Shown in pieces: positions 15,701 through 26,910 of a stretch of DNA of 64,000 nt. The notes under the pieces are model-generated. The model had not been told where the DNA came from, made no database searches, and saw nothing but the letters and a program-made list of their open reading frames with translations. The stretch is from Flectonema sp. DT1601 (taxonomy: Eukaryota; Euglenozoa; Diplonemea; Diplonemida; Diplonemidae). The translations under genes and the position numbers were made by a program. Every line of letters starts with the position of its first letter. Within the stretch, counting starts at the first letter, position 1. Location: contig OZ025846.1 of the NCBI GenBank assembly GCA_964019425.1, positions 434,001 through 498,000 on the forward strand, written 5' to 3'.

Positions 15701-18700
15701 GATGCCTGTTCCCCCTTTTGGATCAGTTGAAGGAGAAGATGACTACCAATGTACTGGGGGTGGTGACTGCCATCTATTAGTAGTTGACAGAGAGAGGAAC
15801 TTATTATTTGAGCAGTGGAAGACTGATATTGTGGGAGGAGGTGCGCAAGACAATCCGTATAATGGGGGATGCGCCACCGCCTGGGACCTGACGAAGGACT
15901 ACGGTTGGAATACGGTGAAGGGATACGACTACAACAGACCTGGTCGTGGTATTGACTGTACTTCTGCGGATGCCGGGGGTCTTCCCATCACTCCTCTTCT
16001 CTTCACGCCTGAGGAACTCGATGCGGGAGTAATCAGACACGCTTTGAGGTACGTGCTTCCGAACAAGAACATCCGGAGGAGAAAGTTTGTGTTTCCCATC
16101 ACCCACGGAACATCAACATCAGGTCCTGCGAATGCTCCTCCTTACGGTGCGCAACTCCGATTGAAGTCAACTGCTGAACTGAAGGCTGCGTATCCGAGTC
16201 GTGACTTCGACGGTTTGTCGAAAGGAGCGAAGGTGATCATCACAGCCCTGCAGACGTACGGAATGTTCTTAACTGATGGAGGTAGGATTCCATTGATGGG
16301 AACGAGTGACAGGTACTCGAGTATCAAGTATTGTGATCACGACAGGTACACTTACTGTGATGACGATCCAAACAGGTTGTTCCACTCTCACGATTTGAAG
16401 TTCTTGGGAGCTAAGGATTTTGAGATGCTAGACAACGGAGGAGTTGAAAGAGATGTTGGAGGTCAGGGATGCAGTCTTCTGAATCCGTGGGTTGAACCTG
16501 CTGCTCCAACTTGTGTGACGACTGACTCTCCGAACGTGATTCCGACTTCGACGCCAACTTCGATACCGACTGCTCCTACACCAATTCCAACTTCAGTTCC
16601 GGTAGTTCCTGCGACACAGACTCCGGCATCTGTACCGAATTCGGGGGACTCGCTGTTCTCTCGGGATCTCATCTTCTACCAGGACAGAAGCAACGATCCA
16701 AAGCACCCCGATTCTGATCGAGTGATTGGTTGGTTGTCGCAGTCTGGGAACAACTGGTACGGTGATGAATTGCGTGCGGACCTTTCGTTTCACGTGTTTG
16801 AAGCGAATTGCACAACTGAGTACAGAGAGTTCATAAAGTCCGGTAATTTCTACAATGGAGAATGTGACTTTCTGAAGATGCCTGTTCCCCCTTTTGGATC
16901 AGTTGAAGGAGAAGATGACTACCAATGTACTGGGGGTGGTGACTGCCATCTATTAGTAGTTGACAGAGAGAGGAACTTATTATTTGAGCAGTGGAAGACT
17001 GATATTGTGGGAGGAGGTGCGCAAGACAATCCGTATAATGGGGGATGCGCCACCGCCTGGGACCTGACGAAGGACTACGGTTGGAATACGGTGAAGGGAT
17101 ACGACTACAACAGACCTGGTCGTGGTATTGACTGTACTTCTGCGGATGCCGGGGGTCTTCCCATCACTCCTCTTCTCTTCACGCCTGAGGAACTCGATGC
17201 TGGAGTAATCAGACACGCTTTGAGGTACGTGCTTCCGAACAAGAACATCCGGAGGAGAAAGTTTGTGTTTCCCATCACCCACGGAACATCAACATCAGGT
17301 CCTGCGAATGCTCCTCCTTACGGTGCGCAACTCCGATTGAAGTCAACTGCTGAACTGAAGGCTGCGTATCCGAGTCGTGACTTCGACGGTTTGTCGAAAG
17401 GAGCGAAGGTGATCATCACAGCCCTGCAGACGTACGGAATGTTCTTAACTGATGGAGGTAGGATTCCATTGATGGGAACGAGTGACAGGTACTCGAGTAT
17501 CAAGTATTGTGATCACGACAGGTACACTTACTGTGATGACGATCCAAACAGGTTGTTCCACTCTCACGATTTGAAGTTCTTGGGAGCTAAGGATTTTGAG
17601 ATGCTTGACAACGGAGGAGTTGAAAGAGATGTTGGAGGTCAGGGATGCAGTCTTCTGAATCCGTGGGTTGAACCTGCTGCTCCAACTTGTGTGACGACTG
17701 ACTCTCCGAATGTGATTCCGACTACGACTGTACCGACAGCTGTACCAACAGCAACGCCAACGTCAATCCCAACAGTAGTCCCTACGGAAGTTCCAACAGT
17801 GAAGCCAACGTCAATCCCTACAGCAGTACCAACAGTTACACCCACGGCAATCCCAACGTCAATCCCTACAGCGGTGCCAACAGCAACGCCAACGTCAATG
17901 CCAACAGTAGTTCCGACGTCCATTCCTACAGCATTACCAACAACGACGCCAACGGCGGTGCCAACGTTAGTGCCTACTGCGGTCCCTACAGCTACGCCCA
18001 CAGCCATCCCAACAGTAGTACCAACTTCAATCCCTACTGCAGTTCCGACAGCGACTCCAACTGTCATCCCAACTGCAATACCAACTTTGATCCCGACGGC
18101 TATTCCAACAGTGAGGCCAACAGCAATCCCTACGGTGGTCCCAACAACGACTCCAACGGTAATCCCAACAGTAGTACCAACTGCGGTACCTACAGCGACA
18201 CCAACAGCCATCCCTACGATTGTACCAACAGCGAATCCGACGGCAATCCCAACAGCAGTACCAACTTCAATCCCAACAGCAGTACCTACAGCGACACCAA
18301 CAGCCATCCCTACGATTGTACCAACAGCGAATCCGACAGCAATCCCAACAGCAGTACCAACTTCAATCCCAACAGCAGTACCTACAGCGACACCAACAGC
18401 CATCCCTACGATTGTACCAACAGCGAATCCGACAGCAATCCCAACAGCAGTACCAACTTCAATCCCAACAGCAGTACCTACAGCGACACCAACAGCCATC
18501 CCTACGATTGTACCAACAGCGAATCCGACGGCAATCCCAACAGCAGTACCTACAGCGACACCAACAGCCATCCCTACGATTGTACCAACAGCGAATCCGA
18601 CGGCAATCCCAACAGCAGTACCAACTTCAATCCCAACAGCAGTACCTACAGCGACACCAACAGCCATCCCTACGATTGTACCAACAGCGAATCCGACAGC

Positions 18701-19826
18701 AATCCCAACAGCAGTACCTACAGCGACACCAACAGCCATCCCTACGATTGTACCAACAGCGAATCCGACGGCAATCCCAACAGCAGTACCTACAGCGACA
18801 CCAACAGCCATCCCTACGATTGTACCAACAGCGAATCCGACAGCAATCCCAACAGCAGTACCAACTTCAATCCCAACAGCAGTACCTACAGCGACACCAA
18901 CAGCCATCCCTACGATTGTACCAACAGCGAATCCGACAGCAATCCCAACAGCAGTACCAACTTCAATCCCAACAGCAGTACCTACAGCGACACCAACAGC
19001 CATCCCTACGATTGTACCAACAGTGAATCCGACAGCAATCCCAACAGCAGTACCAACTGCAATCCCTGCTGCAGTACCAACAGCGACACCAACTGCCGTC
19101 CCTACAGCTGTTCCAACAGCAAATCCGACGGCAATTCCAACGACTGTGCCAACTTCAATCCCTACGGCGGTTCCCACAGTGATTCCAACTGTAATCCCAA
19201 CAGCAGTACCAACTTTAATCCCAACTGCAGTTCCCACAGCGACACCAACTGCCGTCCCTACAGCTGTTCCAACAGCAAATCCTACGGCAATTCCAACGAC
19301 TGTACCAACAGCAATCCCTACTGCAGTTCCAACCTCAATTCCTACGCCAACAGCAGTACCAACAGCGACTCCAACTGCAATTCCAACAGCTGTGCCAACA
19401 GCGGTTCCTACGGCGACCCCAACAGCAATTCCAACAGCAAAGCAAACTGTGGTTCCGACAGAGACACCAGCGACAATGTCAACAGCCGTCCCAACAGAGA
19501 TCCCAACAGTAATTCCGACAACAGCAATCCCTACTTCGGTTCCAACAACTTCTAGCGAGAGTGATGATGGAAGTAGTCAGAACAGTGATAGCAGTCAAAG
19601 CGCAAGTAGCAGTAGTGGTAGCGGTAGCGGTGGCAATGGAAGCGGATTGAGCTTGTGGACTTATGTGTTAATGGTGCTGGCAGGGTTGCTCGTCGTGGGT
19701 GGGATTATTGCAGCATATATTGTTAAGCTGAAGAGTGTGGCTGGAGCTAAGTTGTTGAGTAATAGTTCAGCTGGGAAGTCCTTAATGCAAGAGATGCCAG
19801 AGAAGCATACGCATGTTCAAGTCTGA
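12768..19826 (+). CDS. Array gene 2: giant type I surface protein, four domains and long Pro-Thr stalk
   Basis: The protein has 2352 residues in the same architecture as array gene 1. Domains start at about residues 22, 462, 902 and 1294, so spacing is 1320, 1320 and 1176 bases (two long linkers and one short). The stalk, hinge, membrane helix (about 2294-2319) and tail match array gene 1 residue for residue as far as I can read. The first domain carries N-N-W-H-G where genes 1 and 5 have N-N-W-Y-G, a change shared with genes 3 and 4. The 5' part thus groups with genes 3-4 and the 3' part with gene 1, a mosaic expected from gene conversion or unequal exchange. The promoter is the array spacer. 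Confidence 0.9.
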   Translation: MRRILCPVALFSATAYGLAPDPSLFSRDLIFFQDRSNDPKHPDSDRVIGWLSQSGNNWHGDELRADLSFHVFEANCTTEYREFIKSGNFYNGECDFLKMPVPPFGSVEGEDDYQCTGGGDCHLLVVDRERNLLFEQWKTDIVGGGAQDNPYNGGCATAWDLTKDYGWNTVKGYDYNRPGRGIDCTSADAGGLPITPLLFTPEELDAGVIRHALRYVLPNKNIRRRKFVFPITHGTSTSGPANAPPYGAQLRLKSTAELKAAYPSRDFDGLSKGAKVIITALQTYGMFLTDGGRIPLMGTSDRYSSIKYCDHDRYTYCDDDPNRLFHSHDLKFLGAKDFEMLDNGGVERDVGGQGCSLLNPWVEPAAPTCVTTDSPNVIPTTTPTSIPTAIPTAVPTAVPTSFPTAIPTRTPAVVTTVVPTAVPTAVPTATPTSIPTAPTPIPTSVPVVPATQTPASVPNSGDSLFSRDLIFYQDRSNDPKHPDSDRVIGWLSQSGNNWYGDELRADLSFHVFEANCTTEYREFIKSGNFYNGECDFLKMPVPPFGSVEGEDDYQCTGGGDCHLLVVDRERNLLFEQWKTDIVGGGAQDNPYNGGCATAWDLTKDYGWNTVKGYDYNRPGRGIDCTSADAGGLPITPLLFTPEELDAGVIRHALRYVLPNKNIRRRKFVFPITHGTSTSGPANAPPYGAQLRLKSTAELKAAYPSRDFDGLSKGAKVIITALQTYGMFLTDGGRIPLMGTSDRYSSIKYCDHDRYTYCDDDPNRLFHSHDLKFLGAKDFEMLDNGGVERDVGGQGCSLLNPWVEPAAPTCVTTDSPNVIPTTTPTSIPTAIPTAVPTAVPTSFPTAIPTRTPAVVTTVVPTAVPTAVPTATPTSIPTAPTPIPTSVPVVPATQTPASVPNSGDSLFSRDLIFYQDRSNDPKHPDSDRVIGWLSQSGNNWYGDELRADLSFHVFEANCTTEYREFIKSGNFYNGECDFLKMPVPPFGSVEGEDDYQCTGGGDCHLLVVDRERNLLFEQWKTDIVGGGAQDNPYNGGCATAWDLTKDYGWNTVKGYDYNRPGRGIDCTSADAGGLPITPLLFTPEELDAGVIRHALRYVLPNKNIRRRKFVFPITHGTSTSGPANAPPYGAQLRLKSTAELKAAYPSRDFDGLSKGAKVIITALQTYGMFLTDGGRIPLMGTSDRYSSIKYCDHDRYTYCDDDPNRLFHSHDLKFLGAKDFEMLDNGGVERDVGGQGCSLLNPWVEPAAPTCVTTDSPNVIPTSTPTSIPTAPTPIPTSVPVVPATQTPASVPNSGDSLFSRDLIFYQDRSNDPKHPDSDRVIGWLSQSGNNWYGDELRADLSFHVFEANCTTEYREFIKSGNFYNGECDFLKMPVPPFGSVEGEDDYQCTGGGDCHLLVVDRERNLLFEQWKTDIVGGGAQDNPYNGGCATAWDLTKDYGWNTVKGYDYNRPGRGIDCTSADAGGLPITPLLFTPEELDAGVIRHALRYVLPNKNIRRRKFVFPITHGTSTSGPANAPPYGAQLRLKSTAELKAAYPSRDFDGLSKGAKVIITALQTYGMFLTDGGRIPLMGTSDRYSSIKYCDHDRYTYCDDDPNRLFHSHDLKFLGAKDFEMLDNGGVERDVGGQGCSLLNPWVEPAAPTCVTTDSPNVIPTTTVPTAVPTATPTSIPTVVPTEVPTVKPTSIPTAVPTVTPTAIPTSIPTAVPTATPTSMPTVVPTSIPTALPTTTPTAVPTLVPTAVPTATPTAIPTVVPTSIPTAVPTATPTVIPTAIPTLIPTAIPTVRPTAIPTVVPTTTPTVIPTVVPTAVPTATPTAIPTIVPTANPTAIPTAVPTSIPTAVPTATPTAIPTIVPTANPTAIPTAVPTSIPTAVPTATPTAIPTIVPTANPTAIPTAVPTSIPTAVPTATPTAIPTIVPTANPTAIPTAVPTATPTAIPTIVPTANPTAIPTAVPTSIPTAVPTATPTAIPTIVPTANPTAIPTAVPTATPTAIPTIVPTANPTAIPTAVPTATPTAIPTIVPTANPTAIPTAVPTSIPTAVPTATPTAIPTIVPTANPTAIPTAVPTSIPTAVPTATPTAIPTIVPTVNPTAIPTAVPTAIPAAVPTATPTAVPTAVPTANPTAIPTTVPTSIPTAVPTVIPTVIPTAVPTLIPTAVPTATPTAVPTAVPTANPTAIPTTVPTAIPTAVPTSIPTPTAVPTATPTAIPTAVPTAVPTATPTAIPTAKQTVVPTETPATMSTAVPTEIPTVIPTTAIPTSVPTTSSESDDGSSQNSDSSQSASSSSGSGSGGNGSGLSLWTYVLMVLAGLLVVGGIIAAYIVKLKSVAGAKLLSNSSAGKSLMQEMPEKHTHVQV
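18194..19077 (+). repeat. Nested coding repeat in the long stalk of array gene 2
   Basis: The same order of 72- and 96-base units is found as in array gene 1. The opposite-strand frames over both stalks translate identically for 532 residues, so the two stalks have hardly diverged. This points to a very recent copy or conversion. Confidence 0.9.
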
Positions 19827-21784
19827 GTTAACTTTCTTTTGACTGACTTCATGCATCTCCTCCCGTCTGCTTTGAAATTTTATGTGGTTATTAATTTCCC
19901 TGTTTCCTCCCCTTGTGTTAACCTTTTGAGTGGCGTGTTTTTATATTATTTGTGAACATTCGCTTCAATAAAGTGATAGCTGCATTTAGTTCACTTGTCT
20001 TATTAACTGCAATCGAGAGCGTCACAAGCTTCTTTGCAGATTGTTCTTTCCATCATCAACAAAAAAAACTAAAACAAAAAAACTTCCTCTCAATTTCAGT
20101 AGTTGGCTTAAGCAGCTTTTTTTTTATATTAGCAAGTTATTATGAAAATAAACTTCACGAGACAATTACCTGTTTCATCGTAACTTTATTGAATGATTAC
20201 AGTGAGTCTGGAAATGGTTTTTTAGCCTCACGAACACTTCTTCTTCCACAAGTAAGTATTTAGTTTTTCTATGCTTAATCTTTGCCGCTGCTTCATGGTT
20301 GCAAATTCACTTTTGTACAATTCTTATTTTTGTTTTGTAAGTACGGAAGAAATACAAAGTTAGGGAGCACGATGATGTGTTCCTTTATATTTGGATCTCA
20401 GAAACTCTTGTCTTGCATCGCGCGCAAACGATCTCTTTTCATCCATCTTGGGGAGATATACGAATGTGTGTTTCGTTGGATAAGTGTGTTGACAAAAAAA
20501 AAAGTAAAAAAATCTTCTCACCGCTGCTACTAACTTCAGCGAGAGAAAGAAACTTTCAAGCTTTCGAACCATGTAAAATGTTGTTGCTTGCGGAGTAATT
20601 TATTTATACTTCGAAATCTGTCAAATTACAAACGAACTCATTCTTTTTGGAACTCATAAATCTTTTCTCGAATATCTGAACTAATAAAATAAATTTAATC
20701 GATCCTTTCCTTTCTTTTCCATTCCTTTCCTTTTTTTGTACTTTTATTTGTGAACTAATAAATTTCTCTTTTTTCTCTTCCTTTGTTTTGTCGTGGGAAT
20801 TCTTTTATTCTTTTGTTTTGTTTTGGTCGTTAAGAGCCAAAGCTGAGTTAAGATTTACCACACCCGATATCAGTGCATACACTGGTTGTGTCTTTGGATA
20901 TTTCTAATTTATAGAGATTTTCAGATTGATGCAAAACTTTTTCATCTCAAAAAGAGATTTGTTTGCCTGTGTTGGGAAGTACATCACATTCTTCCTCTGT
21001 TTTTTTTTTCTTTTTTTTCTTTTTCAACAATAATTAGGTCCACTTCGGAGAGGGCCGTTGTTCATTAAGCTTCTGTTCTTTCCTTTATTGCCTTTGCGGT
21101 CTCTTCTTGGTTGTGGTTAGAAAGGAAATTAATTCTTCTCGTATAACTGCCGTGTGTTGTTTTGCAAGTTCGCATTGGTATTTGAAATTGATTTCTTCAT
21201 TAAACTGAAGCGAAGTCCTCAACATCTTATCTCAAAACTTCTTTTGTTCTTTTTTTCTTTATATTTTTTCTAAAAAACAACCAAAATAAATAACAAGCCG
21301 GGGATGAAAAAAAAGAGAAAAAAGAATCTCCAAGGCGATGAATGTTATTTGGGAACAAAACAATGACTCGAAAATGAATAAAGTCAACTTCACGCGATTC
21401 TCTCTAGCTCCAAATAAGACTTTTTTCTGTTTACATTCCTCTCTTAAACGAGTTTGTGTCACGACCATGGTCCGTGAGCATTAATTCTATTTGACAGTTT
21501 GCTTACTACTCTTGTGATTAGTTTTTACTATTTTTGTTGTTTCTTCAAATAGGTGAAATGATGAAATGACTCTACGACACTGATGAGTAGTTATAAACTG
21601 ATGAAGGCAGTTTTTGATTTCTTCTTTTCAATTAGATAATGAGTCATTGCTGTATTTTGTGAAACACTAAATATGATTTCAAGCAACAATCACCTTTAGA
21701 ACTGCAACTTGTAGACAGTTATTGCTCCCAAGAACTAACCGTATCATAAAGAGAATTTACCAAAACAGATTACAACCACACAAA
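19827..21784 (+). repeat. Array spacer 2 (1958 bases)
   Basis: The spacer has the same length as spacer 1 and no difference that I noticed. It carries AATAAA at 19967-19972, the UBZ-gene relic at 21639 and the leader of array gene 3. No supported gene lies in it. Confidence 0.75.
21639..21707 (+). pseudogene. Decayed copy of the 5' end of the UBZ-finger gene (relic 2)
   Basis: This is the same relic as in spacer 1: start codon, M-S-H-C-C, an in-frame TGA at codon 8 and then N-T-K-Y-D. It lies about 145 bases before the array gene 3 start. Confidence 0.8.
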
Positions 21785-24700
21785 ATGCGTAGAATATTGT
21801 GCCCGGTGGCACTCTTCAGTGCCACGGCTTACGGATTGGCTCCGGATCCCTCGCTGTTCTCTCGGGATCTCATTTTCTTTCAGGACAGAAGCAACGATCC
21901 AAAGCATCCCGATTCTGATCGAGTGATTGGTTGGTTGTCGCAGTCTGGGAACAACTGGCACGGTGATGAATTGCGTGCGGACCTTTCGTTTCACGTGTTT
22001 GAAGCGAATTGCACAACTGAGTACAGAGAGTTCATAAAGTCCGGTAATTTCTACAATGGAGAATGTGACTTTCTGAAGATGCCTGTTCCCCCTTTTGGAT
22101 CAGTTGAAGGAGAAGATGACTACCAATGTACTGGGGGTGGTGACTGCCATCTATTAGTAGTTGACAGAGAGAGGAACTTATTATTTGAGCAGTGGAAGAC
22201 TGATATTGTGGGAGGAGGTGCGCAAGACAATCCGTATAATGGGGGATGCGCCACCGCCTGGGACCTGACGAAGGACTACGGTTGGAATACGGTGAAGGGA
22301 TACGACTACAACAGACCTGGTCGTGGTATTGACTGTACTTCTGCGGATGCCGGGGGTCTTCCCATCACTCCTCTTCTCTTCACGCCTGAGGAACTCGATG
22401 CGGGAGTAATCAGACACGCTTTGAGGTACGTGCTTCCGAACAAGAACATCCGGAGGAGAAAGTTTGTGTTTCCCATCACCCACGGAACATCAACATCGGG
22501 TCCTGCGAATGCTCCTCCTTACGGTGCGCAACTCCGATTGAAGTCAACTGCTGAACTGAAGGCTGCGTATCCGAGTCGTGACTTCGACGGTTTGTCGAAA
22601 GGAGCGAAGGTGATCATCACAGCCCTGCAGACGTACGGAATGTTCTTAACTGATGGAGGTAGGATTCCATTGATGGGAACGAGTGACAGGTACTCGAGTA
22701 TCAAGTATTGTGATCACGACAGGTACACTTACTGTGATGACGATCCAAACAGGTTGTTCCACTCTCACGATTTGAAGTTCTTGGGAGCTAAGGATTTTGA
22801 GATGCTTGACAACGGAGGAGTTGAAAGAGATGTTGGAGGTCAGGGATGCAGTCTTCTGAATCCGTGGGTTGAACCTGCTGCTCCAACTTGTGTGACGACT
22901 GACTCTCCGAATGTGATTCCGACTACGACGCCGACTTCAATCCCAACAGCAATCCCTACGGCTGTTCCGACTGCGGTTCCGACGTCGTTTCCAACGGCAA
23001 TTCCAACCAGGACACCAGCTGTAGTCACTACCGTAGTACCAACTGCAGTACCAACGGCAGTTCCGACGGCAACACCTACTTCGATACCGACTGCTCCTAC
23101 ACCAATTCCAACTTCAGTTCCGGTAGTTCCTGCGACACAGACTCCGGCATCTGTACCGAATTCGGGGGACTCGCTGTTCTCTCGGGATCTCATCTTCTAC
23201 CAGGACAGAAGCAACGATCCAAAGCATCCCGATTCTGATCGAGTGATTGGTTGGTTGTCGCAGTCTGGGAACAACTGGTACGGTGATGAATTGCGTGCGG
23301 ACCTTTCGTTTCACGTGTTTGAAGCGAATTGCACAACTGAGTACAGAGAGTTCATAAAGTCCGGTAATTTCTACAATGGAGAATGTGACTTTCTGAAGAT
23401 GCCTGTTCCCCCTTTTGGATCAGTTGAAGGAGAAGATGACTACCAATGTACTGGGGGTGGTGACTGCCATCTATTAGTAGTTGACAGAGAGAGGAACTTA
23501 TTATTTGAGCAGTGGAAGACTGATATTGTGGGAGGAGGTGCGCAAGACAATCCGTATAATGGGGGATGCGCCACCGCCTGGGACCTGACGAAGGACTACG
23601 GTTGGAATACGGTGAAGGGATACGACTACAACAGACCTGGTCGTGGTATTGACTGTACTTCTGCGGATGCCGGGGGTCTTCCCATCACTCCTCTTCTCTT
23701 CACGCCTGAGGAACTCGATGCGGGAGTAATCAGACACGCTTTGAGGTACGTGCTTCCGAACAAGAACATCCGGAGGAGAAAGTTTGTGTTTCCCATCACC
23801 CACGGAACATCAACATCAGGTCCTGCGAATGCTCCTCCTTACGGTGCGCAACTCCGATTGAAGTCAACTGCTGAACTGAAGGCTGCGTATCCGAGTCGTG
23901 ACTTCGACGGTTTGTCGAAAGGAGCGAAGGTGATCATCACAGCCCTGCAGACGTACGGAATGTTCTTAACTGATGGAGGTAGGATTCCATTGATGGGAAC
24001 GAGTGACAGGTACTCGAGTATCAAGTATTGTGATCACGACAGGTACACTTACTGTGATGACGATCCAAACAGGTTGTTCCACTCTCACGATTTGAAGTTC
24101 TTGGGAGCTAAGGATTTTGAGATGCTAGACAACGGAGGAGTTGAAAGAGATGTTGGAGGTCAGGGATGCAGTCTTCTGAATCCGTGGGTTGAACCTGCTG
24201 CTCCAACTTGTGTGACGACTGACTCTCCGAACGTGATTCCGACTACGACTGTGCCGACAGCTGTACCAACAGCAACGCCAACGTCAATCCCAACAGTAGT
24301 CCCTACGGAAGTTCCAACCGTGAAGCCAACGTCAATCCCTACAGCAGTGCCAACAGTTACACCCACGGCTATCCCAACGTCAATCCCTACAGCGGTGCCA
24401 ACAGCAGTTCCAGCAGTTACGCCCACGGCAATCCCAACGTTGGTGCCAACTGCAATACCGACTGCGACGCCAACAGCAGTTCCAACAACGACTCCTACGG
24501 CAATCCCAACAGCTGTGCCAACAGCGGTTCCTACGGCGACCCCAACAGCAATTCCAACAGCAAAGCAAACTGTGGTTCCGACAGAGACACCAGCGACAAT
24601 GTCAACAGCCGTCCCAACAGAGATCCCAACAGTAATTCCGACAACAGCAATCCCTACTTCGGTTCCAACAACTTCTAGCGAGAGTGATGATGGAAGTAGT

Positions 24701-24949
24701 CAGAACAGTGATAGCAGTCAAAGCGCAAGTAGCAGTAGTGGTAGCGGTAGCGGTGGCAATGGAAGCGGATTGAGCTTGTGGACTTATGTGTTAATGGTGC
24801 TGGCAGGGTTGCTCGTCGTGGGTGGGATTATTGCAGCATATATTGTTAAGCTGAAGAGTGTGGCTGGAGCTAAGTTGTTGAGTAATAGTTCAGCTGGGAA
24901 GTCCTTAATGCAAGAGATGCCAGAGAAGCATACGCATGTTCAAGTCTGA
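21785..24949 (+). CDS. Array gene 3: type I surface protein, two domains and short Pro-Thr stalk
   Basis: The protein has 1054 residues: signal peptide, domains at about residues 22 and 462 (long linker), a short Pro-Thr stalk of about 145 residues, the Ser/Gly hinge, a membrane helix at about 996-1021 and the conserved tail. The first domain matches array gene 2 including N-N-W-H-G. The second shares synonymous markers with the third domain of array gene 2 (for example GATGCTAGAC late in the domain). It looks like a gene-2-type 5' half joined to the short-stalk 3' end found in genes 4 and 5. Confidence 0.9.
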   Translation: MRRILCPVALFSATAYGLAPDPSLFSRDLIFFQDRSNDPKHPDSDRVIGWLSQSGNNWHGDELRADLSFHVFEANCTTEYREFIKSGNFYNGECDFLKMPVPPFGSVEGEDDYQCTGGGDCHLLVVDRERNLLFEQWKTDIVGGGAQDNPYNGGCATAWDLTKDYGWNTVKGYDYNRPGRGIDCTSADAGGLPITPLLFTPEELDAGVIRHALRYVLPNKNIRRRKFVFPITHGTSTSGPANAPPYGAQLRLKSTAELKAAYPSRDFDGLSKGAKVIITALQTYGMFLTDGGRIPLMGTSDRYSSIKYCDHDRYTYCDDDPNRLFHSHDLKFLGAKDFEMLDNGGVERDVGGQGCSLLNPWVEPAAPTCVTTDSPNVIPTTTPTSIPTAIPTAVPTAVPTSFPTAIPTRTPAVVTTVVPTAVPTAVPTATPTSIPTAPTPIPTSVPVVPATQTPASVPNSGDSLFSRDLIFYQDRSNDPKHPDSDRVIGWLSQSGNNWYGDELRADLSFHVFEANCTTEYREFIKSGNFYNGECDFLKMPVPPFGSVEGEDDYQCTGGGDCHLLVVDRERNLLFEQWKTDIVGGGAQDNPYNGGCATAWDLTKDYGWNTVKGYDYNRPGRGIDCTSADAGGLPITPLLFTPEELDAGVIRHALRYVLPNKNIRRRKFVFPITHGTSTSGPANAPPYGAQLRLKSTAELKAAYPSRDFDGLSKGAKVIITALQTYGMFLTDGGRIPLMGTSDRYSSIKYCDHDRYTYCDDDPNRLFHSHDLKFLGAKDFEMLDNGGVERDVGGQGCSLLNPWVEPAAPTCVTTDSPNVIPTTTVPTAVPTATPTSIPTVVPTEVPTVKPTSIPTAVPTVTPTAIPTSIPTAVPTAVPAVTPTAIPTLVPTAIPTATPTAVPTTTPTAIPTAVPTAVPTATPTAIPTAKQTVVPTETPATMSTAVPTEIPTVIPTTAIPTSVPTTSSESDDGSSQNSDSSQSASSSSGSGSGGNGSGLSLWTYVLMVLAGLLVVGGIIAAYIVKLKSVAGAKLLSNSSAGKSLMQEMPEKHTHVQV

Positions 24950-26910
24950 GTTAACTTTCTTTTGACTGACTTCATGCATCTCCTCCCGTCTGCTTTGAAA
25001 TTTTATGTGGTTATTAATTTCCCTGTTTCCTCCCCTTGTGTTAACCTTTTGAGTGGCGTGTTTTTATATTATTTGTGAACATTCGCTTCAATAAAGTGAT
25101 AGCTGCATTTAGTTCACTTGTCTTATTAACTGCAATCGAGAGCGTCACAAGCTTCTTTGCAGATTGTTCTTTCCATCTTTTTTGCCTTCCTTTTCAACAA
25201 ACAAAAAAAACTTCCTCTCAATTTCAGTAGTTGTAAGCAGCTTTTTTTTAATATTAGCAAGTTATTATGAAAATAAACTTCACGAGACAATTACCTGTTT
25301 CATCGTAACTTTATTGAATGATTACAGTGAGTCTGGAAATGGTTTTTTAGCCTCACGAACACTTCTTCTTCCACAAGTAAGTATTTAGTTTTTCTATGCT
25401 TAATCTTTGCCGCTGCTTCATGGTTGCAAATTCACTTTTGTACAATTCTTATTTTTGTTTTGTACGTACGAAAGAAATACAAATTTGGGAGCACGATGAT
25501 GTGTTCCTTTATATTTGGATCTCAGAAACTCTTGTCTTGCATCGCGCGCAAACGATCTCTTTTCATCCATCTTGGGGAGATATACGAATGTGTGTATCGT
25601 TGGATAAGTGTGTTGACAAAAAAGAAAGTAAAAAAATCTTCTCACCGCTGCTACTAACTTCAGCGAGAGAAAGAAACTTTCAAACTTTCGAACCATGTAA
25701 AATGTTGTTGCTTGCGGAGTAATTTATTTATACTTCGAAATCTGTCAAATTACAAACGAACTCATTCTTTTTGGAACTCATAAATCTTTTCTCGAATATC
25801 TGAACTAATAAAATAAATTTAATCGATCCTTTCCTTTCTTTTCCATTCCTTTCCTTTTTTTGTACTTTTATTTGTGAACTAATAAATTTCTCTTTTTTCT
25901 CTTCCTTTGTTTTGTCGTGGGAATTCTTTTATTCTTTTGTTTTGTTTTGGTCGTTAAGAGCCAAAGCTGAGTTAAGATTTACCACACCCGATATCAGTGC
26001 ATACACTGGTTGTGTCTTTGGATATTTCTAATTTATAGAGATTTTCAGATTGATGCAAAACTTTTTCATCTCAAAAAGAGATTTGTTTGCCTGTGTTGGG
26101 AAGTACATCACATTCTTCCTCTGTTTTTTTTCTCTTTTTTTTCTTTTTCAACAATAATTAGGTCCACTTCGGAGAGGGCCGTTGTTCATTAAGCTTCTGT
26201 TCTTTCCTTTATTGCCTTTGCGGTCTCTTCTTGGTTGTGGTTAGAAAGGAAATTAATTCTTCTCGTATAACTGCCGTGTGTTGTTTTTGCAAGTTCGCAT
26301 TGGTATTTGAAATTGATTTCTTCATTAAACTGAAGCGAAGTCCTCAACATCTTATCTCAAAACTTCTTTTGTTCTTTTTTTTTTTTATATTTTTTCTAAA
26401 AAACAACCAAAATAAATAACAAGCCGGGGATGAAAAAAAAGAGAAAAAAGAATCTCCAAGGCGATGAATGTTATTTGGGAACAAAACAATGACTCGAAAA
26501 TGAATAAAGTCAACTTCACGCGATTCTCTCTAGCTCCAAAGAAGACTTTTTTCTGTTTGCATTCCTCTCTTAAACGAGTTTGTGTCACGACCATGGTCCG
26601 TGAGCATTAATTCTATTTGACAGTTTGCTTACTACTCTTGTGATTAGTTTTTACTATTTTTGTTGTTTCTTCAAATAGGTGAAATGATGAAATGACTCTA
26701 CGACACTGATGAGTAGTTATAAACTGATGAAGGCAGTTTTTGATTTCTTCTTTTCAATTAGATAATGAGTCATTGCTGTATTTTGTGAAACACTAAATAT
26801 GATTTCAAGCAACAATCACCTTTAGAACTGCAACTTGTAGACAGTTATTGCTCCCAAGAACTAACCGTATCATAAAGAGAATTTACCAAAACAGATTACA
26901 ACCACACAAA
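24950..26910 (+). repeat. Array spacer 3 (1961 bases)
   Basis: AATAAA lies at 25090-25095. The block near 25170-25200 carries the second 3'-flank variant, shared with spacers 4 and 5, whereas spacers 1 and 2 share the other variant. Flank type therefore goes together with stalk type (long with variant 1, short with variant 2). The UBZ-gene relic lies at 26765. No supported gene. Confidence 0.75.
26765..26833 (+). pseudogene. Decayed copy of the 5' end of the UBZ-finger gene (relic 3)
   Basis: It has the same ATG, M-S-H-C-C start and in-frame TGA at codon 8 as relics 1 and 2, and lies about 145 bases before array gene 4. Confidence 0.8.
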
